From: Deltaproteobacteria bacterium
GTDB lineage: Bacteria > Myxococcota_A > Polyangia > Haliangiales > Haliangiaceae
Length of the DNA stretch: 40,186 nt
Reading direction: 5' to 3'
Assembly (NCBI GenBank): GCA_025353585.1
Contig: JANXOM010000302.1
Location: forward strand, 1-40,186
Below are positions 21,611 to 29,518 of the stretch, piece after piece (position 1 is the stretch's first letter; every line of letters starts with the position of its first letter). Under the pieces are notes generated by a model that was given only the letters and a program-made list of their open reading frames with translations, was not told the origin of the DNA and made no database searches. A program made the translations under genes and the position numbers.

Positions 21611-22300
21611 GTTTTGGAGGGCGGCGAGCTTGGCGCCGGTGAAGTGGGTGATGCGCTCGCCGGCGGTGCGCGCGAGAGCGACGAGGCGGCGCGCGTCGGC
21701 CGCGGGCGCGACGACCACGTCGAAGGAGCTCGAGTTGCGGTCGAGCTGCAGCAGCGCGTACTTCGCCGTGCCGAGCATGCCGCCGGCGAGCTCGAGGGTC
21801 TCGTCGGTGCGGCGGGTGGGGAGCGTGGCGTCGGCCAGGGCCGGCTCGAGCGCCGCCTTGCCGGCCGCGTTCGCGAGGCCGTGGATCCACGAGAGCGCGT
21901 CCATCGCCCCGTGCTTCCAGTCGAGGTACGCGAGCTTCTTGCGCGCGCGCAGGCCTTCGATCAGCGCGAACCACGGCAGGCTCGGGTCGGTGACCGCGAT
22001 GCCGTTCTCCGCGAGCCGCGCGCGAAACTTCTTCGCGTAGGTCATCGGCGAATCGGCTGCGAGGACGACCTCGGCCGCCACCTCGCCGCCGCCCAGCCGC
22101 GCCGCGAGATCCAGCAGCGCCACGCGCCGCGCCGGCGTCAGCTTGCTCGCCGCCGCCGCCGCCGGCTTCGCGAGCGCCAGCTTCGTCTTCGCCGCCGGCG
22201 GCGCGGGCCGCCGCTTCGTCGTCTTGCCCTTCGTCTTTGCCGTCGGCTTCGTTGCCGCCGGCCTCTTCCTCTTCGTCGCTGCCTTTTTCGGTCCTGCCAT
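21596..22300 (-). CDS. Hypothetical protein with a histone-H1-like basic N-terminus
   Basis: 234 aa. The first ~50 residues are Lys/Ala/Pro-rich (KKAATKRKRPAATKPTAKTK), like the H1-type tails common in GC-rich bacteria, and could bind DNA. The remainder is globular: PMTYAKKFRARLAENGIAVTDPSLPWFALIEGL, KKLAYLDWKHGAMDALSW, then a second part with NSSSFDVVVAPAADARRLVALARTAGERI, which resembles small uncharacterised domains that handle similar residues (DUF6630-like at best). No active site can be named. The last four residues RGTE and the stop TAG come from the right end of the mini-element. Confidence 0.65.
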   Translation of the reverse strand: MAGPKKAATKRKRPAATKPTAKTKGKTTKRRPAPPAAKTKLALAKPAAAAASKLTPARRVALLDLAARLGGGEVAAEVVLAADSPMTYAKKFRARLAENGIAVTDPSLPWFALIEGLRARKKLAYLDWKHGAMDALSWIHGLANAAGKAALEPALADATLPTRRTDETLELAGGMLGTAKYALLQLDRNSSSFDVVVAPAADARRLVALARTAGERITHFTGAKLAALQNRGTE

Positions 22301-22306
22301 GCCCCG

Positions 22307-22312
22307 AAGCTA
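22307..22312 (-). promoter_or_regulatory. -10 element TAGCTT, 6 nt before the start at 22300
   Basis: Minus-strand TAGCTT, 6 bases, ATG 22300; no Shine-Dalgarno. The rest of the 175-base divergent gap holds GC-rich hairpins (GGCGGC/GCCGCC) but nothing I can name. Confidence 0.5.
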
Positions 22313-22457
22313 CCGCTTCCTCTGGCCGCGGCGCGGCGCCGGGCGCGCCTTGTCGATGGGCGCGGAGCCTCCATCCAGGACGAGCGGCGGCCGCGCGCCG
22401 CCGGCGATTTCTGGCCGGCCCTCCCGCCAGGGAACCCGGAGGCCGTGGAGCCAGGGG

Positions 22458-22463
22458 TAAGCT
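22458..22463 (+). promoter_or_regulatory. -10 element TAAGCT, 12 nt before the TPR kinase
   Basis: TAAGCT ends 12 bases before GTG 22476, so a leader of only about 5 bases is expected. Confidence 0.4.
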
Positions 22464-22475
22464 GTCCGAACTTCG

Positions 22476-25139
22476 GTGCACGAGACGGACGACCTCGGCT
22501 CTCTCGCGGGTGACCTGCGCGCGCTGGCGTCCGCGCCCGCCGAGCTCCTCGTGCGCGGGACCGTGGTCGACGAGCAGTACGCGATCGAGCGCGTCATCGG
22601 CAGCGGCGCGATGGGCGTCGTGTACCTCGCCACGGACCTCCGGCTCGAGCGGAACGTCGCCATCAAGCTCGCCCGCGAGCGGTCGCCGATTGCCCTCGCG
22701 CGAGCCTCGCGCGAAGCCGTGTCGCTCGCGCGGCTCTCGCATCCCAACGTCGTCGTCGTGCACCAGGTCGGCGCGCTCGACGGCCGGGTCTACGTCGCGA
22801 TGGAGTATGTCGCGGGCGCCACGGCCCGCGCCTGGTGCGAGACGCGCAGCGCGCGCGAGATCCTGACGCTCTATGCTGCGGTCGGCGACGGGCTCGCCGC
22901 CGCCCACGCCGCCGGGCTCGTGCACCGCGACTTCAAGCCGGACAACGTGCTCGTCGGTGACGACGGGCGCGGGCGCGTGGCGGACTTCGGCCTCGCCACG
23001 TCGGAGTCGGTCACGCCGGACGTCGCGGGCACGCCGGCGTACATGGCGCCCGAGCAGCTGCGCGGCGAAGAGCTCGACGCGCGCGCGGATCAGTTCGCGT
23101 TCTGCGCGGCGCTGCTCGAGGCGCTCGGCCCGCGGCGCTTCTCGCGCCACGTCGAGATCGCGCTCCGGCGCGGCATGGCGCCGACCCGCGAGGCGCGCTG
23201 GCCCGCGCTGCCCCCGCTCCTCGCCGAGCTGCGCCGGGATCCGACCCGCCCGCGGAAGGTGGTCGCGCTCGGCGCCGCGCCGGTGCTCGCGGCCGTGGCC
23301 GTGTTCACCGCGACGCGGGGCGGCCCGCCGCCAACGGTCGACCGCTGCGCGGGTGGGCCGCCGCGGATGGCCGCGCAATGGTCGCGCGCGGAGGCCGACA
23401 AGGTGCACGCCGCGATCGCACCCGCCGGTTCGCCCGCGTGGGTGACGGCCGTGGCCGACGCCGCCGTGCTCGCGACGGACGGCTGGACCGCGCGCTGGAG
23501 CGCCGGCTACCGCGACGTGTGCGAGGCCGGCTGGACGTCCGCGCTGCACGATCGCGGCATGGAGTGCCTCGCGCGCGACGAGCACACGCTGCGCGCCACG
23601 CTCGAGAGCCTCGCCGAGCCGGGCGGCGATCCCGCGAAGCTCGACGGCCTCGTCGGTCGGCTGCCGCGCCCCGAGGCGTGCGCCGATCCGCTGTACCTCG
23701 CCGCCGAGGTGCCGCCGCCCACCGAGCCCGTGCTCGCGCGCCGGGTGGCCGAGACCCAGGACGAGCTCGCGCGCGCGATGGTGCTCGCGGCGGCGTGCAA
23801 GCTCGAGCGCGCCGACGAGCTCCTGCGCACGATCGAGGCGCGGCCGGCCGGCGAGTACGCGCCGCTCGTGGCGCAGATCCAGTTTCACCGCGCGTGGATC
23901 AGCCGCTGGCGCGATGACAACGAGCACGCGCTGCCGCTCCTCGAGGACACGTACTACAAGGCGCGCACCGTCGGGGACCGCACGCTCGCCGCCGACGCCG
24001 CCGCCGAGGCCACGCTCGCGTTGATCGACCTGTCTCGCGACGCCGACGCCGAGCCGTGGGGCCGCCTCGCCGAGGTCGAGATCGCGACGCTCACGGATCC
24101 GCAGACCCGGTCCCGCATCCTGCGCGCGCTCTCGGTCCTCGCGACCACGCGCGGCGACCCGGCCCGCGGGCTCGACCTCGCCGACCGCGCGCTCGAGTTC
24201 AACCGGCCGCTCGCCGATCTGCACGGCCTCGAGGCGACGCTACAGGAGCGGGCCCAGGCCTACGACGGCCTCGGCAAGTCGGAGCTCGCGCTCGCCGATC
24301 TCGACGAGGCCGCCGCCGTGCTGACCAGGGCGTACGGCGAGCATCCCGAGATCGCGCTGATCGAGGACCAGCGGTCCCTGCTGCTCCTCAAGCTCGGGCG
24401 CATCCCGGCCGCGGTCGCGGCCGCGCGGCACGGGCTCGCGGTGGCCGAGGTCACGAGCGGCGGCGACGCGGCGATGGTGAACCACGCCGTCGGCGGCCTC
24501 GGCGTGGCGCTCAGCCACGCCCGCGAGTATCCGGAGGCGCTCGCCATGATCGATCGGTCGCTCGCCATGACGAGCAAGCTCGAGGGGGCCCACAGCTACA
24601 ACGTGGCCAGCGATCTCAACAATCGCTGCGACCTGCTCGCCCGGATGGACCGCGAAGCCGAGGCGGCCGACAACTGCACCGAGGCGATCGCGATCTGGAC
24701 GGACGTCACCGGCAAGGACAGAGCCGAGATCGCGTCCGCCGAGCTGAACCTCGCCCAGGCGCGGATCGACCTGCGCCAGTTTCCCGCGGCCATCATCGCG
24801 AGCGAGCGCGCGCTCGCGATCGCCGGCAAACAGCCGGACGGGCCCGGGGCCCCGCTCGCGCTCATCGCCCGCGCGACCGCGCGTCTCGGGCTCGGCAAGC
24901 GGAGCGAGGGCCGAGGCGACCTCGAGAAGGCGATCGCGCTCCTCGACGCGTCGCCGGCCTCGAATCCGGCGTGGGTCGCGGGCGCGCGCTTGCAACTCGC
25001 GAACGTCGAGCTGCACGAGGGCCACGTCGTGGCCGGGCGCACGCTGGCCACGGCCGCGCGCGACGCGTTCGAGGCGATCGGGGACGAGCGGCTCGACGCC
25101 GCGCAGAAGCTGATCGCGCAGCTCGAGGCCACGAGGTGA
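22476..25139 (+). CDS. Transmembrane Ser/Thr protein kinase with C-terminal TPR-type repeats
   Basis: 887 aa from GTG 22476. Kinase domain at about 35-250: IGSGAMGVVY (41-50), K64 in VAIK, HRDFKPDN from H150, DFG at 170-172, GTPAYMAPEQ, RADQFAFC. The lobe after helix F is shortened compared with typical members. A hydrophobic helix at about 261-283 anchors it. The outer ~600 residues are helical repeats (phrases such as LADLDEAAAVLTRAYGEHPEIALIEDQ, AVAAARHGLAVAEV) as in the TPR sensor regions of many myxobacterial kinases; a short Cys-containing linker (CEAGWTSALHDRGMECLARDE) sits between them. Its stop overlaps the sigma-factor start (GTGA). A different sensor from the kinase at 1007, but the same gene layout. 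Confidence 0.92.
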   Translation: MHETDDLGSLAGDLRALASAPAELLVRGTVVDEQYAIERVIGSGAMGVVYLATDLRLERNVAIKLARERSPIALARASREAVSLARLSHPNVVVVHQVGALDGRVYVAMEYVAGATARAWCETRSAREILTLYAAVGDGLAAAHAAGLVHRDFKPDNVLVGDDGRGRVADFGLATSESVTPDVAGTPAYMAPEQLRGEELDARADQFAFCAALLEALGPRRFSRHVEIALRRGMAPTREARWPALPPLLAELRRDPTRPRKVVALGAAPVLAAVAVFTATRGGPPPTVDRCAGGPPRMAAQWSRAEADKVHAAIAPAGSPAWVTAVADAAVLATDGWTARWSAGYRDVCEAGWTSALHDRGMECLARDEHTLRATLESLAEPGGDPAKLDGLVGRLPRPEACADPLYLAAEVPPPTEPVLARRVAETQDELARAMVLAAACKLERADELLRTIEARPAGEYAPLVAQIQFHRAWISRWRDDNEHALPLLEDTYYKARTVGDRTLAADAAAEATLALIDLSRDADAEPWGRLAEVEIATLTDPQTRSRILRALSVLATTRGDPARGLDLADRALEFNRPLADLHGLEATLQERAQAYDGLGKSELALADLDEAAAVLTRAYGEHPEIALIEDQRSLLLLKLGRIPAAVAAARHGLAVAEVTSGGDAAMVNHAVGGLGVALSHAREYPEALAMIDRSLAMTSKLEGAHSYNVASDLNNRCDLLARMDREAEAADNCTEAIAIWTDVTGKDRAEIASAELNLAQARIDLRQFPAAIIASERALAIAGKQPDGPGAPLALIARATARLGLGKRSEGRGDLEKAIALLDASPASNPAWVAGARLQLANVELHEGHVVAGRTLATAARDAFEAIGDERLDAAQKLIAQLEATR

Positions 25140-25747
25140 GCGACGCGACGACCGCCGAGGACCGCGCGGAGCTCGAGCGCGCCGTCCGCGCCGCGTGCGA
25201 CACCGAGGCCTGGCAAGACGCCGTGACGCTTGCCATCCGCGGCTATGGCCCCGAGCTCCTCGGCTACCTGAACGCGCTCCTCCGCGATCCCGCGGAGGCC
25301 GACGACGTGTTCGCGACCACGTGCGAGAACCTGTGGGCCGGCCTCCCGCGCTTCGCGTGGCAGTCGACGTTCCGCACGTGGGCGTACACGGTGACGCGCA
25401 ACGCGTGCGTGTCGTTCGTCCGCGGCTCGCGCAAGCGACGCAGCGTGCCGCTCTCGAGCGCGCCGATCGCGGCGCTCGCGGCCGGCCTGCGCACGCAGAC
25501 CGCGACGTTCCTGCGCAGCGAGACAAAGGACAAGCTCGCCGAGATCCGCGCCGCGCTCGATCCCGATGACCAGACGCTGTTGATCCTGCGCATCGACCGG
25601 CAGCTGGCGTGGCGCGAGATCGCGCACGTCTTCGAGCCCGAGTCCGCGACGCCGGCGACGCCGACGATGCTCGACGGCCGCGCGGCCGCGCTGCGCAAGC
25701 GGTTCGAACGGCTGAAGGCCGATTTGCGCGAGCGGCTCGGCCGCTGA
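25136..25747 (+). CDS. ECF-type sigma factor coupled to the TPR kinase
   Basis: 203 aa from GTG 25136, sharing GTGA with the kinase stop. Region 2 runs through GYGPELLGYLNALLRDPAEADDVFATTCENLW and WQSTFRTWAYTVTRNACVSFVR. Region 4 has LDPDDQTLLILRIDRQLAWREIAHVF followed by ALRKRFERLKADLRERL. There is no anti-sigma gene next to it, in contrast to the module at 4237. It could be activated by phosphorylation from the adjacent kinase, as shown for Vibrio EcfP/PknT; Thr residues in the ATTCEN segment of region 2 would be candidate sites. That mechanism is inferred. Confidence 0.85.
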   Translation: MSDATTAEDRAELERAVRAACDTEAWQDAVTLAIRGYGPELLGYLNALLRDPAEADDVFATTCENLWAGLPRFAWQSTFRTWAYTVTRNACVSFVRGSRKRRSVPLSSAPIAALAAGLRTQTATFLRSETKDKLAEIRAALDPDDQTLLILRIDRQLAWREIAHVFEPESATPATPTMLDGRAAALRKRFERLKADLRERLGR

Positions 25748-25797
25748 CGTCCCGCAGAACGGCAACGCGAGGCGCTCACCGGGGTCGCCGTACGGGC

Positions 25798-25803
25798 TAG
25801 AGT
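25798..25803 (+). promoter_or_regulatory. -10 element TAGAGT, 9 nt before yebC
   Basis: TAGAGT, 9 bases, ATG 25813; an mRNA leader of about 3 bases is expected. Confidence 0.45.
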
Positions 25804-25812
25804 CAAGGCGCG

Positions 25813-26535
25813 ATGGGCCGAGCATTCGAGAAACGCAAGTCGACGATCTTCGCGCGCATGGATCGCGTGGGGAAGCAGTTCAGCAAGATCTCCAAGGACA
25901 TCGCGATCGCGGTCAAGGCCGGCGGCTCGAGCCCGGACGGCAACCCGTCGCTGCGCCGGATCCTGCAGAACGCGCGCGTGGTGAACATGCCAAAGGATCG
26001 CATCGACGCCGCGATCAAGAAGGCGAGCGGTCAGGGCGCGACTGACTACGACGTCGTGATCTACGAGGGCTACGGCCCGCACGGCGTGGCGATCATCGTG
26101 GAGACGGCCACCGACAACGTCACGCGCACGGTCGCGAACGTCCGCATGCACTTCCGCCAGCACGACGGCAACATGGGTGCGACGAACAGCGTGCTGTTCA
26201 TGTTCCAGAAGCAGGCCGTGTTCCGGCTCGACCCCGAGGACATCGACCGCGACGGCCTCGAGCTGGAGCTCATCGACCACGGACTCCTCACGCTCGAGGA
26301 CGGCGAGACGGACAAGGGCGCGCCGCTGCTCGTCGTGCGCTGCGCGTTCACGGATTTCGGCACGATGCACGCCGCGCTCGAGGCGCGCGGCACGCCGCCG
26401 GTGTCGACCGCCCACGAGTTCGTCGCGGCAACGCAGACCGAGCTCCCCGACGCCAAGATGGACGAGGTGATGGAGCTGGTCGCCACGCTCGAAGGCGACG
26501 ACGACGTGCAGAACGTCTACACGAACCTCGCCTGA
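25813..26535 (+). CDS. yebC: YebC/PmpR-family (TACO1-like) protein
   Basis: 240 aa, normal family length. It opens [20 protein letters not shown] and has the family landmarks: [64 protein letters not shown], and an [12 protein letters not shown] ending. The slightly unusual N-terminus is like the YeeN/MGR subgroup rather than classic MAGHSKW YebC. Members bind DNA as regulators or help ribosomes translate difficult motifs such as polyproline; which applies here cannot be told. Cytosolic. Stop overlaps the next start by one base (TGATG). Confidence 0.92.
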   Translation: MGRAFEKRKSTIFARMDRVGKQFSKISKDIAIAVKAGGSSPDGNPSLRRILQNARVVNMPKDRIDAAIKKASGQGATDYDVVIYEGYGPHGVAIIVETATDNVTRTVANVRMHFRQHDGNMGATNSVLFMFQKQAVFRLDPEDIDRDGLELELIDHGLLTLEDGETDKGAPLLVVRCAFTDFGTMHAALEARGTPPVSTAHEFVAATQTELPDAKMDEVMELVATLEGDDDVQNVYTNLA

Positions 26536-27257
26536 TGCGCACCACACGAATCACCGCGGCGCTGGCCGCCGTCGCGCTCACGTCCTCGCTCGCCGCGTCC
26601 GCCGACGTCGAGCCGCGCGCGAAGTGGCAGAAGTGGGAGAACGCGAAGCTCGGCCTCGTCGTGATGCACCCGGCCGCGACCAAGGTCGAGGTCACCGCGT
26701 TCGGCGTGCGCATCACCGGCGCGGACATCGCCACGGTCGAGATCACGGTCGCCGACACCAAGGAGCGCAATAGCTCCAAGTCTGGCGGCCAGGCGCAGTC
26801 CAGCATCGACTGGGTCATCAGTGTCCCGAAGCGCACCGCGAAGTGTCACGCGCAGACGGACGACACCGAGAAGGCCGTCGTGGCTTCGGCGATCTGCGAT
26901 GCGCTCGAGGTCAGGCCTGGCCCCCGCGACCCGCACGTCGAGATGGCCGTGACGACAGCGGGCCTCACGGACGCGGCCGCCTACGAGAAGGCGGTCCGCG
27001 GCAAGCAGAAGGCCGTCGACGCGTGCTGGAAGGCGGCGCTCGCGAAGGACGCCGCGCTGACGGAGGGCTCGCTGACCGTCAAGCGGGTGTTCGCGGACGG
27101 GCAGCCGGCGGAGACGAACGAACGCGCGGAGAACTTCTTCGACCACGACACGAAGGCCCTCGCCGCGTGCGTGTTCGGGCTGGTCGAGGCGGTGCCCGTG
27201 AAGGCCGCCGGCACGGACGCCGCGATCAAGCTCGACCTCGTCTGCCGACTGTACTGA
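26535..27257 (+). CDS. Secreted AgmX/PglI-like C-terminal domain protein
   Basis: 240 aa; ATG 26535 overlaps the yebC stop (TGATG). A Sec signal peptide ([23 protein letters not shown]) precedes a domain of ~120 residues with two cysteines, then a C-terminal part (KAVDACWKAALAKDAALTEGSLTVKRVFADG, LAACVFGLVEAVPV). That part has the paired-cysteine pattern of the AgmX/PglI C-terminal domain, a TonB-C-like fold found in myxobacterial motility and envelope proteins. It is likely periplasmic. Coupling to yebC may be incidental. Confidence 0.65.
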   Translation: MRTTRITAALAAVALTSSLAASADVEPRAKWQKWENAKLGLVVMHPAATKVEVTAFGVRITGADIATVEITVADTKERNSSKSGGQAQSSIDWVISVPKRTAKCHAQTDDTEKAVVASAICDALEVRPGPRDPHVEMAVTTAGLTDAAAYEKAVRGKQKAVDACWKAALAKDAALTEGSLTVKRVFADGQPAETNERAENFFDHDTKALAACVFGLVEAVPVKAAGTDAAIKLDLVCRLY

Positions 27258-27278
27258 CCGCGCGCGCGGTCACCGGCG

Positions 27279-27623
27279 TCAACTCTCGAGCTTGTCGACG
27301 ATCAGCGCGACGAACGCCTTCGAGTCCAGGTCGCGATACGTGTAGCCGTCCTCGAACCACTCGACGACCGGGTCGCCCTGGCCGTCCTTCATCTTCTTCG
27401 TGACGGTCGGATAGCGGTTGCTGATCGCGAGCAGCCGGCCGATCACCGCGTCCGACGCGGCGTGGCTCGCCGCGTAGCGATTGCGGATCCACGTGAACAG
27501 GAGATAGACGAGGGCCGCGTCCGCGTCCTCGATGAGCGCGTACGAGTCAGCCGCCGACATGGTGCCGTCCTCGATCCCGGACAGGATCCGGAGGGCCTCG
27601 CGCTGTGCTCGTTCGTGTGCCAT
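27279..27623 (-). CDS. Small hypothetical protein
   Basis: 114 aa from ATG 27623 (a start at 27653 would add ten unrelated residues). Helical, acidic and soluble: ALRILSGIEDGTMSAADSYALIEDAD, LVYLLFTWIRNRYAASHAASDAVIGRLL, DPVVEWFEDGYTYRDLDSKAFVALI. No signal peptide and no family that I can name. TAGACC 5 bases upstream is a poor -10 match. Divergent from the CAP-domain gene, whose promoter lies in the 46-base gap. Confidence 0.65.
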   Translation of the reverse strand: MAHERAQREALRILSGIEDGTMSAADSYALIEDADAALVYLLFTWIRNRYAASHAASDAVIGRLLAISNRYPTVTKKMKDGQGDPVVEWFEDGYTYRDLDSKAFVALIVDKLES

Positions 27624-27657
27624 GCGCCGGTCTAGCACGCGCAGCGCCCCCACGCGC

Positions 27658-27663
27658 TACGCT
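27658..27663 (+). promoter_or_regulatory. -10 element TACGCT, 6 nt before the CAP-domain gene
   Basis: TACGCT, 6 bases, ATG 27670; no Shine-Dalgarno. Same hexamer and spacing as at 8424. Confidence 0.6.
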
Positions 27664-27669
27664 TGGGCC

Positions 27670-28836
27670 ATGCGCGCCATGTTCCTCGTGCTTGTCTTTG
27701 CGGCGACCGCCGCCGCCGACGTGCCGAAACCCGCGCCGCCAGCGCCGCCGACGCCCGAGCAGCAGGTCCTCGCGCTCGTAAATCACTACCGCGCCGTCGC
27801 GGGGGTGCCCGCCGTCCAGCTCGACGCGGCGCTGTCGCGGGGCTGCATGGAGCACGCGGACTACATGCGGCAGAACCGCGGAACGGGCGCGATGGAGGGG
27901 CTGAGCGCGCATCACCAGGATCCGAAGCTCCCCGGCGCGACGCCCGCCGGTGCGGCGTGCGGCAGGGCCGCGGACCTGTTCCCCGGCGTCGCGGATCTCG
28001 GCGCCGCCGTCGATGGCTGGATGGCGGGGCTCTATCACCGCCGGCCGATCCTCTCGCCCGCGCTGCGCACGATCGGCGTCGGGTACGCGCCGCTGCCCGA
28101 CGGCACCCTGATGGCCGCGCTGATGTTCGTCGATGGCGACGGCGCGGCGCCGAGCGAGGGCTGGCCTGTCGCGTATCCCGCGCGCGACCAGGCGGAGCTG
28201 CCGCTCGAGCTCGGCAACGAGATCCCGAACCCGTCGCCGGGCGGGGCGGGCGGCGGCTATCCGATCACGCTGCAGTTTCCGCCGTTCGACAAGGTGACGG
28301 CGGTGACGGCCACGCTGACCGACGCCGCGGGCAAGCCGGTGGCGTTCGCGCTCTCGACGCCGGAGCGCCCCGCGACGAGCTTCGGCCAGTACGGGGTCGT
28401 CTGTCTGATCCCGACGCAGGCCTTGCGGCCGGCCGCGCGCTACACGGCCGCGGTCACGGCCACCTGGGGCACCGCCGCGCCACGCACGTACACGTGGAGC
28501 TTCGCGACCGTGGGGCTCCGCAAGGTCGACGCGACCGATGAAGCCGCGCTCCTCGCGGCGATCGGTCATCCGAGCCTGGTGCACGGCGTCGTGCAGTACG
28601 CCGGCCTCATGGACACCCAGACGGTGTTCTTGATGATCGCGAAATCGGAGCGCGGGCGGTACCAGATGGTGTCGATCGTGATCCCGGCCCCGGTGTGGAC
28701 GGCGCTCGTGGGCAAGGCGAAGCTGGACTCGCTGCAGGGCGCGACCGTCGACGTGGAGGCGACACCGCAGCTCGTGATGAACGCGTACCTGAACCTGACG
28801 ATCGCGCGGCCGTCGCAGCTGCACATCACGCCCTGA
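27670..28836 (+). CDS. Secreted CAP-domain (SCP/PR-1) protein
   Basis: 388 aa. ATG 27670 gives a short signal peptide (MRAMFLVLVFAATAAA) and has the -10 hexamer; a longer in-frame extension upstream has none of these features. Residues ~30-160 form a CAP domain: VLALVNHYRAVAGVPAVQLDAALSRGCMEHADYM, HHQDP, GWMAGLYHRRPILSPALRTIGVGYA. CAP domains are extracellular and bind lipids, metals or partner proteins. Then come a beta-rich Ig-like segment (~190-290, FDKVTAVTATLTDAAGKPV) and a further C-terminal domain of ~90 residues that I cannot place. No catalytic function is known for bacterial CAP proteins of this kind. Confidence 0.82.
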   Translation: MRAMFLVLVFAATAAADVPKPAPPAPPTPEQQVLALVNHYRAVAGVPAVQLDAALSRGCMEHADYMRQNRGTGAMEGLSAHHQDPKLPGATPAGAACGRAADLFPGVADLGAAVDGWMAGLYHRRPILSPALRTIGVGYAPLPDGTLMAALMFVDGDGAAPSEGWPVAYPARDQAELPLELGNEIPNPSPGGAGGGYPITLQFPPFDKVTAVTATLTDAAGKPVAFALSTPERPATSFGQYGVVCLIPTQALRPAARYTAAVTATWGTAAPRTYTWSFATVGLRKVDATDEAALLAAIGHPSLVHGVVQYAGLMDTQTVFLMIAKSERGRYQMVSIVIPAPVWTALVGKAKLDSLQGATVDVEATPQLVMNAYLNLTIARPSQLHITP

Positions 28837-28921
28837 AGACCGCGCCTTCGCGGCCGAGCTGTGCTTCGAACAGGCGCCGGCGGCGGAGGCCCGGTGTCCC
28901 ACGCGCGGAGCGCGCTCGCGC

Positions 28922-28944
28922 GCACACGAAAGCTTCACGTGTGC
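28922..28944. promoter_or_regulatory. Dyad GCACACG-N9-CGTGTGC upstream of the lipoprotein/SPFH operon
   Basis: Perfect 7-bp arms at 28922-28928 and 28938-28944, 29 bases before ATG 28974. Could be an operator for the following pair or a terminator for the CAP gene. A smaller hairpin CCGCG-CCTT-CGCGG sits at 28840-28853. Confidence 0.3.
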
Positions 28945-28973
28945 AGTGGAGTGCCAGCTGTTACCACGGTCGC

Positions 28974-29507
28974 ATGAGGCTGAAGCGACGGACCCGTGGG
29001 GGCCGAGCGGTCGAGATCTGCGCGGCGATGGCCGTGCTGGCGGGCTGCGGCCGCCACGTGGTCGCCGTGATCCCCGACGGCCTGGCCGTGACCGGGTCGG
29101 CGCGTGCGACGGCCGATCCGACCTTCGAGGTCGTCGCGCGGATCGCCGGCGCCAAGGATCCCCTGCCCGTCGCCGGCGCGCACTTCGCGTACGCCGACCT
29201 CGAGACCGCGCTCGACCAGGCGATCCTGCGCGCCGTCCCGCCGCGCCACGACCACGTGCTCACCGTCGAGCTCGTGGCCGCCGATGCGCTCTACGCGAAC
29301 ACGCGGCTCTCCGTCTCGCTCGTCGTCCGCGCGACGTTGCGGGCGAGGGCCGGAGACACGTTCGTCGCGCAGAAGCAGTTCCTCTGTCGCGACGGCGCGA
29401 TCGTGCCGCCCGAGCAAGGCGCGCGTGTGATCTGGTCCTGCATGACGCGGCTCGGCCAGGACCTCGGCGGCTGGCTCGGCGACCTGTCTCCCTCGGCCCA
29501 CAAGTGA
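28974..29507 (+). CDS. Lipoprotein, YajG/LptE-like fold suspected
   Basis: 177 aa from ATG 28974. A basic leader (MRLKRRTRGGR) leads to a hydrophobic stretch with lipobox VLAGC. The mature ~150 residues alternate beta strands and helices (DLETALDQAILRAVPPRHDHVLTVELVAADALYANTRLSVSLVVRATLRAR), a layout seen in small outer-membrane lipoproteins that assist transporters. I cannot assign a family. Two cysteines (LCRD, WSCM) may pair. The next gene starts 12 bases after the stop, so the two are one operon and may work together. Confidence 0.65.
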   Translation: MRLKRRTRGGRAVEICAAMAVLAGCGRHVVAVIPDGLAVTGSARATADPTFEVVARIAGAKDPLPVAGAHFAYADLETALDQAILRAVPPRHDHVLTVELVAADALYANTRLSVSLVVRATLRARAGDTFVAQKQFLCRDGAIVPPEQGARVIWSCMTRLGQDLGGWLGDLSPSAHK

Positions 29508-29518
29508 AAGGTCCCTCC

